Assembly (NCBI GenBank): GCA_950295325.1
Contig: OX485806.1
Span: 29,698,001-29,762,000, forward strand
Origin: Polytrichum commune
Lineage: Eukaryota; Streptophyta; Polytrichopsida; Polytrichales; Polytrichaceae
Reading direction: 5' to 3'
DNA: 64,000 bases
The translations under genes were made by a program, and so were the position numbers. Under the pieces are notes generated by a model that was not told the origin of the DNA, ran no database searches, and saw nothing but the letters and a program-made list of their open reading frames with translations. Positions 53,858 through 64,000 of the stretch are shown here, piece by piece. Every line of letters begins with the position of its first letter. Positions within the stretch are counted from its first letter, which is position 1.

Positions 53858-56800
53858 TCATGATGGATCCAGCTCTTCAGACTGTCCATGTGTATTGCTG
53901 TGCACCAAGGCGGAATTGTCCTCTTTCAGGTTCTTCATATAGTATTTAGAGCCTCGCTTAAGATTGATTTTGGCTTGTCGTTCGTCAGGGAGATTCTCTA
54001 GCGAACATTTGGAGAATCCACGGCGTACAAACCTGTGCCCATTTTTTTATTCCCCTTTCCAATCAGTAATAGGATGGCATGTTACCAATGAAAAGATTCA
54101 ACATTCTCCCTTCAGATGTCTGAGATAGTTACTTTGAACGTAAAAAATAAACACTTATAACATTAAAAAGAAACAATTTGAACATTAGTCATTTTTCCAT
54201 AAGGTAGACAATCCTTCTTCGGTTACTATTCTTATTAGGACACCTATATTTGAGTGGTGTGTGGGTTTGTACAGCTCCAAGAATAGGTATTGGAAAGGCA
54301 TAATGTGTTTAAAAGAGATTGGATAACCATTCTAGACTCAATAATGAAATAAATGGGGGGGGGGGGGGGGGTAGGGGGGCATATGACTATTGAATGAGCA
54401 CAAAAACCTTCACTTCGATAATGAATTAAGGTATTCATATGAGCTCCAGAAATTATGAGGAAAGTGGCTACGACCTCATGTTAGATTTGCTAATCATCTT
54501 GTACGCATCACGTGTTTCATATCCTAGGAGAAGTGGGTTAATTGGAAATAGTTAACCATTTAAGACCCATCTACCTTACCAAATGAGGAAGTGACTGAAT
54601 TTTGGTTCCAACAGAAACCAGGGGCATTAAGTATGGATGTGTTTAAGAGTTGTGATTGTGAATAAATTTCTGATTATCTGAATTTTGATGCACCAGTTAG
54701 AGCAAAGGATGATGGTTCAGAAACTGACCAATCTGCAGTGCGTGTAGTAAGGATGAAGAGTTTTTCAAGTCCCATCTTCACTGCTTTCTTTTCCACAAAG
54801 TCTGCATGGGAGTGGAAATACAATTTCTTTAGGCTATTTCACTCTGATTACAAAACCAAAGAAAATGTCAAGGGTCAAATAACCCACAATTCAGTAGTGC
54901 TAGTTTATAGATTTTATTTATAATTTTGTTTTTTTTTCTCTCCACAAATGAAAAAAAATTCAAACCTTACCAAGTAAGCTGTCTCCACGGCCGTGGCCCC
55001 GACAATCTGGGGAGACAGCAAAAGCTGCCACCTCACCACTCTTGTCTTCATAAAAGGGGAATAGTGCCGCGCATGCTATAATGCATCCATCTCTCTCAAC
55101 CACCGTGTAAGCTTGTAATTCTTGTAGCAACTATGAGAAAGACCAACATTGGGAACTCATCAGCTATAAGCTCCAAAGCTGTGAGTTTGACATAGAATTA
55201 ATAGGTTAACTCGTCACAGATTTTCCAAAGGGTGGTGTAATATGTAATTATTACATCAAAACTATGCCTAGTGGTGTAGTGTGTAAATATCTTTGAGAAT
55301 ATGAACTATTCTTGTGTAACTATTTGCTTCGTAATAGCAAAATGTGGCATATAATAGGTGAAAATAAGAATGTCAAGTAATGATTACAACATTATTTGTG
55401 AATTTAAGACGTCATTTCACCAGTTTATTGAATCCACATGATACTATTGCCTCTGGAAATCTGTGATGCTGTTAGTATATGCCTTCTGATGTATGACACA
55501 CCCAATTAAGCACACTACAAATCCCTAAACTGAACATGTAGCCTCATATAAACGTGTCTTATGATCACTTCAATATATTTGCATTGATATGGAAGTCCTG
55601 ATCTTGGACCACCAATATAGCTAGGGTATGTGGGTGTTAATTGGTTTGCTTTTCATATCCTCCAATTATACCAATTACATGTACACAACAAAATTTGACT
55701 TTTACTAGCAAATCTACAAAGAAGCATCAGCAAAATTGGATTGAAAATTGGACCTCCCCTGATTTAGTTAAGGTTATGAGAAATGCATGTTTTGTTGATC
55801 CCTTATCTAAATAGAGGTACTCCCAATTGTGTTCACTGTTGAGTGTGAAGTAGTTAATAAAGTTTGAAGATGTAGCCCAATCTCTTTTAAACATGTGTCT
55901 TTATGGTGTTTGTTTTTTGATCCTCACCTGACCCCACACCTATCAAATATAGGTGTCCATTAAAAAAAGTAACTGAAGAACACCCACATACCTTAGACAG
56001 AAATAGGCATGCTAGCAAACAAGTTGGACTACACAGATGAAACTCTGAATTGTAAAACTTGGGGTTAAGCACGTTCTTCAAGGAAAAGACTAGAATTGTA
56101 AAACTTGGGGTTAAGCATGTTCTTCAAGGAAAAGATTAGATGAAATTGACATACAAACATCTCATTTCAACAGAAATACTATCTACTGAAATCTGAGGTT
56201 AAAAATCAAGTAACAAAACTCCTGAGAGGGCTCTTGAATAAATTGCGCAAATATATTAGAAATCCATGCGGAAATAAAAGTGGACCAAAAAGTTTCAACA
56301 AATAACATTCTATATCACATTGCGCTTAAGTCTTCAGATGCTTCAGGATTTTTCTGTCTTCCCACTTGTTTTCAACATGGAAGTGCTTGTCCAGAAGTTG
56401 AAGGGTTTTGTTTTACAAACACACAAGGATTTCACTTTTAATATATTCTTTGTAGCAAACAAATTTTTGTATTTTCTCCCTATCTAGTATAGGGCAGTTG
56501 CAATTACCTGTTGACGTGGGCGGTCAACCACTACTCCACCCTCCACAAGAGGACGAAGAAGTTGTTCTATGCCTGCTACATCGTTTGTCTGTGCATCCCT
56601 CGTGCCTTCGTACATATCACTGTCAAGACAAAAAAGTCAAGATAAATCATTCCAATAACAGGGAGAAAGTTTTGACAAGTTGATTTTTTTGAGCTTCTAA
56701 CATACATATTAGAGTTATCCTTTAACCCAATGGGACTTTCTGTTGGGAGTTTGTCCCCTATGATTTTGCATTGGTTGTTTTGCACACAATATCAATAATT

Positions 56801-59800
56801 TCTATCCAATTTTGGTGCATGCTCGTAGGTATATTTTGTAAGGGTTCATTGAGGGTCAAACTCATTTTGGGACCTTTTTGGCATGCAAAAATTAGTTTGA
56901 CCCTCAATAGACCAATATAAGAATGTCCTTCGCTCAAACCTCCACATGATTACCTCCAAGCATGCATCGAAAATTTACCGAACGTGGAAGGTGTTGATGT
57001 ATGCAAAACAGTGAATTCCCACCCAAGTCATGTTGAGTCTAATTGTGACAACAAGCTCCTTGACAAGATAAGGCAAAAGAGATTACACATTTAGTGAGGG
57101 AGTGAAGTGCATGCGTCGTTCTCCTGTTTATCCTCATACAATCTGATTTATGGAGCAAGTCAAATATTTAGCTAACCCACCTTGAAACCATTGTCCCTAT
57201 ACCGTCGCGCGTATAGAGCTCAAGTAAAAGTGCCCCTTGGATATGACTGTCTAACAAATGCACCCGCCTCACACCACCCTGCTTGAATAAGACAAACATT
57301 TCAGTCGCCCACAAGATTTAGTACACTTTGAGCAATTTAAAACACATAGCCAAGTTCAGGTAAAGTACGTGGCCCTATTTTGGCTGGTGGATTAAATTTG
57401 GAAATGTCTCATCCAAGTCAACAATTGATGGATCATGCAGATTGTTGTTTCAAATGTTTTTTCAAGTTTCATCAGAATTGGAGTCTCACAAGATACAAAA
57501 GAATTGGAAAGACCTGTATGACTGTTTAATGAGCACAAGAATCTTCCCTTTCATAATAAATAAGATATTCATATGAGCTCCAAAAATTATGAGGAAAGTG
57601 GCTATGGCCTCGATTTGGATTTGCTAACCATCTCGTACTAATAGCGTGTTTCACATCCTATGAGAAGTGGGCTAGTTGGGAAAAGTTAACAATTTAAGAC
57701 CCATCCTTCTTAACACACGGCTTTTTTGGTTTCCATTCTTAACTACAAGCCTTGACTCAAATACCTTAACTCAAATACAGGTGTTCAATCAAGAAGAGTG
57801 ACCACATGTACCTTAAGTGAAACCTTCAAGTGGGAAATGCCAATTTCATCAAAAAGCAACTTGTTTGATCAAATGAGTTTTTATTTTAAAAAGGACAGTC
57901 ATTCTTTTAAAGAGGACTTACTCGACAAACATAGACGGCGGCTGCAAGCTCCGAAAGAAAAGAATGTTCTCGACCCGACATTTCCTCTCCACCAATTGCA
58001 AAGCCCTGTTTTTCTTGTGCCCTTGGTGATACAGAATTAATAGTCCTTGCCGCTTGACGACCAATATTGTTGTCACTCTTGAAGCCATTGTTCCCATTCA
58101 TGTCCAAAATTGCTCCGTCTTCACCCTCACTGAAATTAAACTTACTCGATTCGCCTTCTTGTTGTTGCATCATGAAATCACCATAATTTCCAGTTGGTTG
58201 AAGCCCTAGGCTTTTCACATACCCAGATCCTGCTACGGCTCTCACGTACTCAGCGGCTGCATTACTTTGACTGGCTTCTTTGTGTATAAGCTCGTCTGCC
58301 TCTTGAAGAGTCATAAATCTGATCAAAGACCCATGTTCATCTTTTACTTGACCGTCTAATAAGCACAAAAGTTTGTCGGCTTGAAGGGCTATTGCACAGG
58401 CTGTTGCAACTTCATATGTGCTGCAAAAAAATCAACTCAAAAAAGGAAATTAGACAAATGCCAAACTTTGAAAGGAACCTCAACAAAATTTGTCAACAAA
58501 AAACAGGATGACAAAATAAGACATTGCATTAGTAGGTCAAAACTAGTGTTGGACTGGTATAACACACTCAGGCATATATATAATGAGGATTTGATTTAGG
58601 GAATTGGTAATTGACCACTTAGTTTGTTGAAAACGACCAAAGAGACACCTGCGTGGTCACATGACCTGTCGAAGTTTGATTTTGTATCGCACACATGAAG
58701 AGGGCAAGGCATTTGCACTGTGTTAGAATTAATAAACTTGGCCAACATGGATGACAAGTCAGGGCCTAGTCGACACCTTACATATTGACTGTGGTCGTTG
58801 GTCGTTTTAACCAGTGTGGTTGATTTAACAGTCCCCTTGATTTATTTTTGATTACTCGTAGGTACAGGTATTTGAAGATATATTTTTTTTTAATACCATT
58901 CGGGTCTAAGATAAGCTTGCCTAATTCGGTTACTTATCTTGAATGGACACCTATGTTGATGCGTGATTAGGTGTGCATTTAAGAGCGGACACCAAAAGAC
59001 ATGTGTTTGAAATAAGTGATTGGACTATGTGTTCAATATTTGTAATTCTACACTCAATAGTCATAATTTAGGGGAGGTGGCTATGTGACCGACCTTTGAA
59101 TATTCATATCAATCCAAGGCGGACTCCAAATTTCTCTGCAATTGAACCTGGATTCTCCATCCACACTCATGGATCAGCCCCGATTTAGGGTTCAAGAACC
59201 TGAGCTGTTTTTCACGGCGAACAGGTGATAGTAACCATTTAAATTACCATAGTATTAACATGGTATTAGGATAATATTGACCCAGGTACACAGATCCTCT
59301 CATGCTGTGATACCCACCAAGTTTCAATATTTGAATGGTATAATAATTTTGTTTACCAGTAAGGTAGGGCCTTTAATACCATTATATATGTTATGTTTTG
59401 ATTCCACGCATTCATCTAAGGTAGACGTGCCTAATTTGGTTACTGATCTTAATAGGACACATATAACTGAGTGGTATGTGCTTTGGTGTGGCTCCAAAAA
59501 CAGGCACCAAAAAGACGTGTCTAAAAGAGATTGGCCTACGTGCTCAAAATATGATAACCATTCTAGACTCAATATTCAACATAATTGGGGGGACCTATAT
59601 GACCAGTTCATGAGCACAAGAATCTTCACTTTCATAGTGAATAAGATATTCATATGAGCTCCACAAATTAAACGGAAAGTTACTACAGCCTTGATTTAGA
59701 TTTGCTAACCATCTCATACTAAATCATTTGATTCATATCCTAGTGGAAGTAGGCTAGTCAAAGAAGTGACCATTCAAGACCCATCTACCTTATACACCAG

Positions 59801-62800
59801 TCCAACATTGGTATTTAAACCCTGAGCTTGAACCCAACACAGAAAAAGTTAGCAGAATTTTAGACAAAGGATATGAGGACACATACTTGCAGCTAAGGAC
59901 CTCCCCGGTGCCAGAATAACCCAAGTTGCTCAGCATAACTATACAATTACTATTCAGCCGCTCCCTGATACGAACGACGTCGATCTTTTTCACCTCTCCT
60001 GTAGCTTTAAAATCGACACCACCCACCACACCCCTGGGCTACACACGTACAAGTCACGAAATCAATTTAGTGGCATTCACCAGCTGCACAAGATCATTTT
60101 ACCAAAATTAACTTTATCAAAGGTCACCAGGCCTCTCTTTTTAGAACAACCAGATTTCAAGCCAGGGTATATAATCTCGTTTTTCCGAAATGAACTTTAT
60201 TGACATGCAACAGCTCTCTGAGGTAGACTTGCCTAAATCCAACATAAGAATAATCTGGACAACTATATTTGAGTGGTATGTGGTTAAATGTGGATCCAAG
60301 AACTGGCATTTAAATAAAAAAAGACATGTATTTAAAAGAGATTGGACTATGTCCTCAAAATATGCTAACCATTCTAGGCTAAATAGTCAACATGATTGGG
60401 GGGACCTATATGACCACTTAATGAGCACGAGAATCTTCACTTTGATAATGAATATGATATTCATGTGAGCTCCAAAAATCATGAGGCAAATGGCTACAGG
60501 CACAATTTAGACTTGCTAATCATCTCACTAATTGCATGCTTCATATCCTATGAGAAGAGGGTGCAGGGAGAAAAGTATACGAATAACACACATTCTACCC
60601 AAGTATATAAAACAGCTAGAGTTTTAACAAATTTGAAGCCAGGGTGGAATAAATAGTTCTCGTCCAAATTGAACCACAACTTGAGGAGACCAAAATTTGA
60701 GGCTGACCTTAGCAGCAACATAGTTGCCACTTGCAACTGCCACGCCCACCTCATGCCATCGATCATTTTCACCATGTCTTCGCAAAATTGGGATTGCAAG
60801 GCCACGAGAGAGCTTTGCCTCTATGTCGACACGAATTCGCCCTGCAGCTTCCATAGATGCCTCAAGTGCAGGACCATCTGTAATGCGATATGCACCCCTG
60901 TATTTTGCCACATGGCCTGCAATCAATTTACACTAAAATTGTGAGCCATGCAAGGCAAATGCTTATTGAAATTATCCTCTAACTACCTCAATCAGACGTT
61001 GTTGGGAGTTTGTCCCCTATGATTTTCCATTCGTTGTTTTTGCATACAAAATCAGTAATATCTTCTTTTTCCAACTTTGTTTGCATGCAGAGGTAGTGTT
61101 TGCATTTGAATAAAGAGAGCAGCCTATTTCATGATGTTCATTTTAGGACCTCTTGGCATTTGAGTTTGACCCTAATGAACCAATGTAGAATGCTCTTCGG
61201 TCAAACCTCCACACTTCTACCTCCAAGCATCCTTCAAAAAATTACCAAACATGGAAGGTGTTGTATGCAAAACCACCAACTCCCAACCAAAAGTAATGTT
61301 GAGGTAGCAGAATACTCTATAGATCCAGGTGAGGTTTTCCTACTTGAAATTTTTGTGTCCTGAAGCTGTGAGAAATTAGATCAAATAGATCAAGTTTCAA
61401 TCTAATTGGTTGAGGGTATGAAATGGTGTGATTGAGCACAAAATGTGTGATCTACACTTAATTTTTTCTAATGAACTACAAAAAATTAAAAAATGCACCA
61501 CAAATAATGATTCAGACAACGCTTATTTGGTTGCTTATCAGGACACCTATATTTGAGTGGTATGTGGTTTGGTGTGGCTTAAAAAATGGATACCAAAAAG
61601 GCATCATCTCTTTAAAATAGATTGAACTGCATGCTCAAAATATGATAACCATTGTAGGCTCGACAAACAACGTATTTGGGGGGACCTATATCACCATTTA
61701 ACAAGTACGAGAATCTTCACTTTGATAATGGATAAGATATTCATATGAGCTCCAAAAATTATGACGTAAGTGGCACAGCCTCGATTTGGATTGCTAACCA
61801 TCTTGTAGATTGCGTGTTGCAAATCCTACGAGAACTGGGCTAGTCGGAAAAAGCAACCATTTAAGACCTGTCTACCTTAGCAAGACACGTTAACCTTCCA
61901 CAAGCTCACCTCTCTCATGCAAAAGCTTGTCAATCTGGATGTGTGTGCCAGGTACAATGACCAGCTTAATCCCCAAGCCATGAATCAGTGCAACATCCTG
62001 GCATACACAAGACAATGTTTAAAATTCAGTCATCAATGGATGAACTACAGATCACAACATTGAAACCTGAACATCTTCACATTCATGTGTTTGTGTAAAC
62101 CTCACAGATGAATCAGAGAAGCATTTACTCTTGCCCCAAACTATGATTTAGAAACATAGAAAGAAAAGATATGTTACCCAATGATTGGTAGGCATTCCTT
62201 CAATGTTGTAATTTGATGTGATTTAACCAATGTGAAATCCGTGTTGACTTATGTTTTCAGAGGTTGGTAATGTGATAAAGCATGACTATCGGACCTGACT
62301 TTGATCACTAAGCGTGACCTATAAAAAAGCACCTCTCTCTCAACATATTATCCAGTGGAAGTAAAGATTTGCAACATATAAGCGATGCCAAAAAAACCTA
62401 GAATGGCAAGGTCTACATAGAGATTCTTCTGCTCTGGAGACTAGATGAGAACTCTAACTGATCAAAGACAAATTAGAATTAGAAGTCTTTCAGACAAGGG
62501 ATCGTTTCTGAGGACCAAATTTTCTCAACCCAAAAAATACCTCTCTTAGTATATCATCTCTACTGAAAATTAGGACAGTCACTTAAACCCATAAGGTGGA
62601 TGTGCCAATATGCAATACGAGAGACCTCCAAAAAACTAAGGATTACAAAGTCGACATGTTTTTATACTCTGGAACAGCATAAAAACAGCAGAGACTAGAT
62701 GAAATTGGATTCAAATACTGGGTGCAAAAACTGAATTTCTTTTCACCCATGTCGATACCAAACCCTAAAAGTGCAGGATATACACAATCAAACACACCGA

Positions 62801-63332
62801 AAGCTTCCTAGATCTCAAGAAATTATACCAGCATTTTATTTAGGGTTTAAGGTTTAGGGTTTAGAACTTAAAGATTAACAAAAAAATTGCACATTACCTG
62901 CAGAATACAATCAATCATAGCTCGGTTGCCGACAACTTCACCTGGAATTACAAGTACAAAAGTGCTACCTCGATGGCCCTGAATGTAAGGCCAAGCTTCC
63001 CTAAACCAATTCACATATTGTGTATGTTGCTCCCCTTCACCTGCCTCTAGTAACGGTTTTTTCTTCCTCTCTTTCTTCAAGTTACCGCCAGGACCCCAAC
63101 AATTTCTTGTCATCAATCTAGAACTCCTTGTTGTTGTTGTGAGAGGCCAGCACCCCATCTTCGAATTTAATTGATGGGAAGCATTTTTGGGAAGCCATAA
63201 CCCATTGAGTTCAACACCAGGTGAATTTGGAATTGAGCATGTACATGTGCATTCTTGTGAAAATGCATTTGAGATTTTATGGCGATGGTGTCCTTGAGTC
63301 CCCCAACTTGGACTAAACCCTAAACATGCCAT
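53858..63332 (-). CDS. NAGS: N-acetylglutamate synthase (amino-acid N-acetyltransferase), complete
   Basis: Makes N-acetylglutamate from glutamate and acetyl-CoA, the first step of arginine synthesis in the plastid. Exons in transcript order: 63332-62898, 61997-61910, 60916-60708, 60038-59887, 58420-57922, 57278-57181, 56619-56508, 55130-54971, 54801-54729, 54032-53858. They join in frame to 666 aa plus TGA; known plant forms are about 610. Residues 1 to about 100 look like a transit peptide. Residues about 110-460 form the amino-acid-kinase-like domain: [59 protein letters not shown] and [10 protein letters not shown]. About 465-660 is the GNAT acetyltransferase: [39 protein letters not shown], acetyl-CoA loop [11 protein letters not shown], and [14 protein letters not shown]. 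The kinase-like domain normally binds the arginine feedback inhibitor. The long exon 5 contains an acidic, Asn/Gln-rich linker between the domains. Confidence 0.95.
54200..54578. mobile_element. Family B MITE, full copy in NAGS intron 9
   Basis: Ends TAAGGTAGAC and ATCTACCTTA, 379 bp, with CCA on both sides. A G homopolymer at about 54355-54372 has expanded where other copies have six to seven G. Confidence 0.82.
55868..55993. repeat. Family B MITE fragment, inverted, in NAGS intron 7
   Basis: AGCCCAATCTCTTTTAAACA, ATCAAATATAGGTGTCC and CATACCTTA are the reverse complement of the left half of the family. Confidence 0.55.
56047..56138. repeat. 46-bp tandem duplication in NAGS intron 7
   Basis: The units at 56047-56092 and 56093-56138 share GAATTGTAAAACTTGGGG and TTCTTCAAGGAAAAGA and differ at about two or three bases. 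It looks like a recent slippage duplication. Confidence 0.85.
56711..57040. mobile_element. Family A foldback MITE in NAGS intron 6
   Basis: Starts AGAGTTATCCTTTAACCC, the best left end of the family. The centre GGGTCAAACTCATTTTGG faces AATTAGTTTGACCCTCAA. The right arm ends GTTGAGTCT. It lies 91 bp from the exon 7 acceptor and 140 bp from the exon 6 donor. Confidence 0.78.
57506..57712. repeat. Family B MITE, right-half fragment in NAGS intron 5
   Basis: GACCTGTATGACTGTTTAATG, CATATGAGCTCCAAAAATTA and TTTAAGACCCATCC. The left half is missing. Confidence 0.65.
58908..59090. repeat. Family B MITE, left-half fragment in NAGS intron 4
   Basis: TTGCCTAATTCGGTTACTTA, TGGACACCTATGTTGATG and ATTGGACTATGTGTTCAA; it fades after a GGGGAGGTGGCTATGTGACC block. 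Confidence 0.6.
59417..59792. mobile_element. Family B MITE, full copy in NAGS intron 4
   Basis: Begins TAAGGTAGACGTGCC and ends CCCATCTACCTTA, 376 bp. This copy is close to a consensus, with few internal changes. It is 94 bp from the exon 4 end. Confidence 0.85.
60219..60565. mobile_element. Family B MITE, left end intact, in NAGS intron 3
   Basis: Left end GAGGTAGACTTGCCT; core GAGATTGGACTATGTCCTCA, GGGGGGACCTATATGACCAC, CATGTGAGCTCCAAAAATC. The right inverted repeat is lost. Confidence 0.7.
60971..61318. mobile_element. Family A foldback MITE in NAGS intron 2
   Basis: The left arm GTTGGGAGTTTGTCCCCTATG faces the right arm CAACTCCCAACCAAAAGTAA. The ends are diverged (TTATCCTCT / AATACTCT). 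It lies 55 bp upstream of the exon 3 acceptor. Confidence 0.72.
61512..61879. mobile_element. Family B MITE in NAGS intron 2
   Basis: The left end is eroded (CTTATTTGGTTGCTTATC) and the right end intact (GACCTGTCTACCTTA). The right end is 31 bp from the exon 2 donor. Confidence 0.75.
62839..62864. repeat. Short interstitial telomere-like motif (telo-box) in NAGS intron 1
   Basis: Three near-TTTAGGG units, 34 bp downstream of the exon 1 donor; on the gene strand these read AAACCCTAA. AAACCCTAA telo-boxes occur near plant 5' ends. Similar short runs lie in ALDH introns at 16203-16223 and 18821-18839. Confidence 0.55.
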
Positions 63333-64000
63333 TCTTTGCTAACCCTGAGTCTACGAACACCTTTCGAAGGAAAAAGGACAAAATGCAATCAACAACAGCA
63401 AAAACTGAAATCCAAACTGAAAACTGAAACGGACACAGGAAATCTGAATGTTGGGTAGTTGCAAAACTCTAGGTTTTGACTCGAATGTTGGGTTGTATAT
63501 AATTGGGAACGTGAGCGTCATTGAAAACCATCATTGCAAAGTTGCAAATTTCATCATGATCTGGATCAAGCATTGTTGGCTAAGTTAGTATGAGGTTGGA
63601 ATGGTTGGAATTTCGAAGAATCGCAACATATGCATTCGAATCCATTGAACTTAATAATTGCTATGGGGATATAGGGCTTGGGTTACTTGATTTTGAAGGG
63701 GTATTTAGTTGGGAAGGTTTGTGAATATATTATTGTAAAATGTGGTTGGCCATTGGGTTCACGGGCTAGATACCAATTTGTTGCCTCTGTATGTAGGACA
63801 AAGACTATGCATCAACTTCTATGTTTTAAGAGCAAATTTCCTAATCACTTTGTGTTCACACTTGGACATTAACTATAGTCCAATTGATTTAACGTGGATG
63901 GTGAAAGCTTGCATACCTTGGACAACTAACTAACTAATTCAATTGTTAATTAACTAGTTGCCTTTCGTAATTATAGTTGTTCACGATTTGACCTGCCCAA
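63333..64000. promoter_or_regulatory. 5' flank of the NAGS gene
   Basis: On the gene (minus) strand a TATATA block at about 63496-63502, with CCAAT next to it, lies 165 bp upstream of the start codon and may be the core promoter. Small open frames at 63678-63933 are AT rich and unrecognised. No other gene is supported up to the window end. Confidence 0.4.

Noticed and set aside
60000-60038. Acceptor CCCAG|GGG for NAGS exon 4
   Set aside because: It breaks the frame; the acceptor five bases upstream (GTGTAG|CCC) keeps it and matches the family's Arg-Gly-Val-Val block.

Overview
The window is nuclear DNA of a land plant, most likely a flowering plant. It holds large multi-exon genes with GT-AG introns, a plastid envelope K+/H+ antiporter, a plant-type N-acetylglutamate synthase, a chromodomain Ty3/gypsy retrotransposon primed by initiator tRNA-Met, and many miniature inverted-repeat elements. 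The exact lineage cannot be fixed from the sequence. Gene models were built by hand: conserved protein blocks were found in each frame, then joined at splice sites that keep the reading frame.

Layout. (1) 147-11379, minus strand: the first 15 exons (933 codons) of a KEA1/KEA2-type chloroplast K+ efflux antiporter. Its 3' end lies beyond base 1. (2) 11380-12203: its GC-richer 5' flank, with a CT microsatellite, a CCAAT box and an ACGTG inverted pair. (3) 12204-15836: intergenic, repeat rich, including a perfect 36-bp-arm hairpin. (4) 15837-23462, minus strand: a complete 10-exon family 3 aldehyde dehydrogenase (494 aa). (5) 23463-28129: its upstream region, with a tandem duplication and foldback elements. 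(6) 28130-33415: an LTR retrotransposon on the minus strand with broken coding frames. (7) 33416-44110: a long gene-free stretch with Tourist-like and Stowaway-like elements. (8) 44111-53126, plus strand: a complete 9-exon proteasome subunit alpha type-6 (246 aa). (9) 53858-63332, minus strand: a complete 10-exon N-acetylglutamate synthase (666 aa), convergent with the proteasome gene. (10) 63333-64000: its upstream flank.

The genes are unrelated housekeeping or stress genes and do not form a functional cluster: plastid ion homeostasis, aldehyde detoxification, protein turnover, and the first step of arginine synthesis. What sets the window apart is repeat content. At least ten families of short inverted-repeat elements fill the introns and spacers. 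Two nested insertions have an empty site that can be read from related copies. One family repeatedly sits close to exon ends. I found no evidence of a new enzymatic or defence system.
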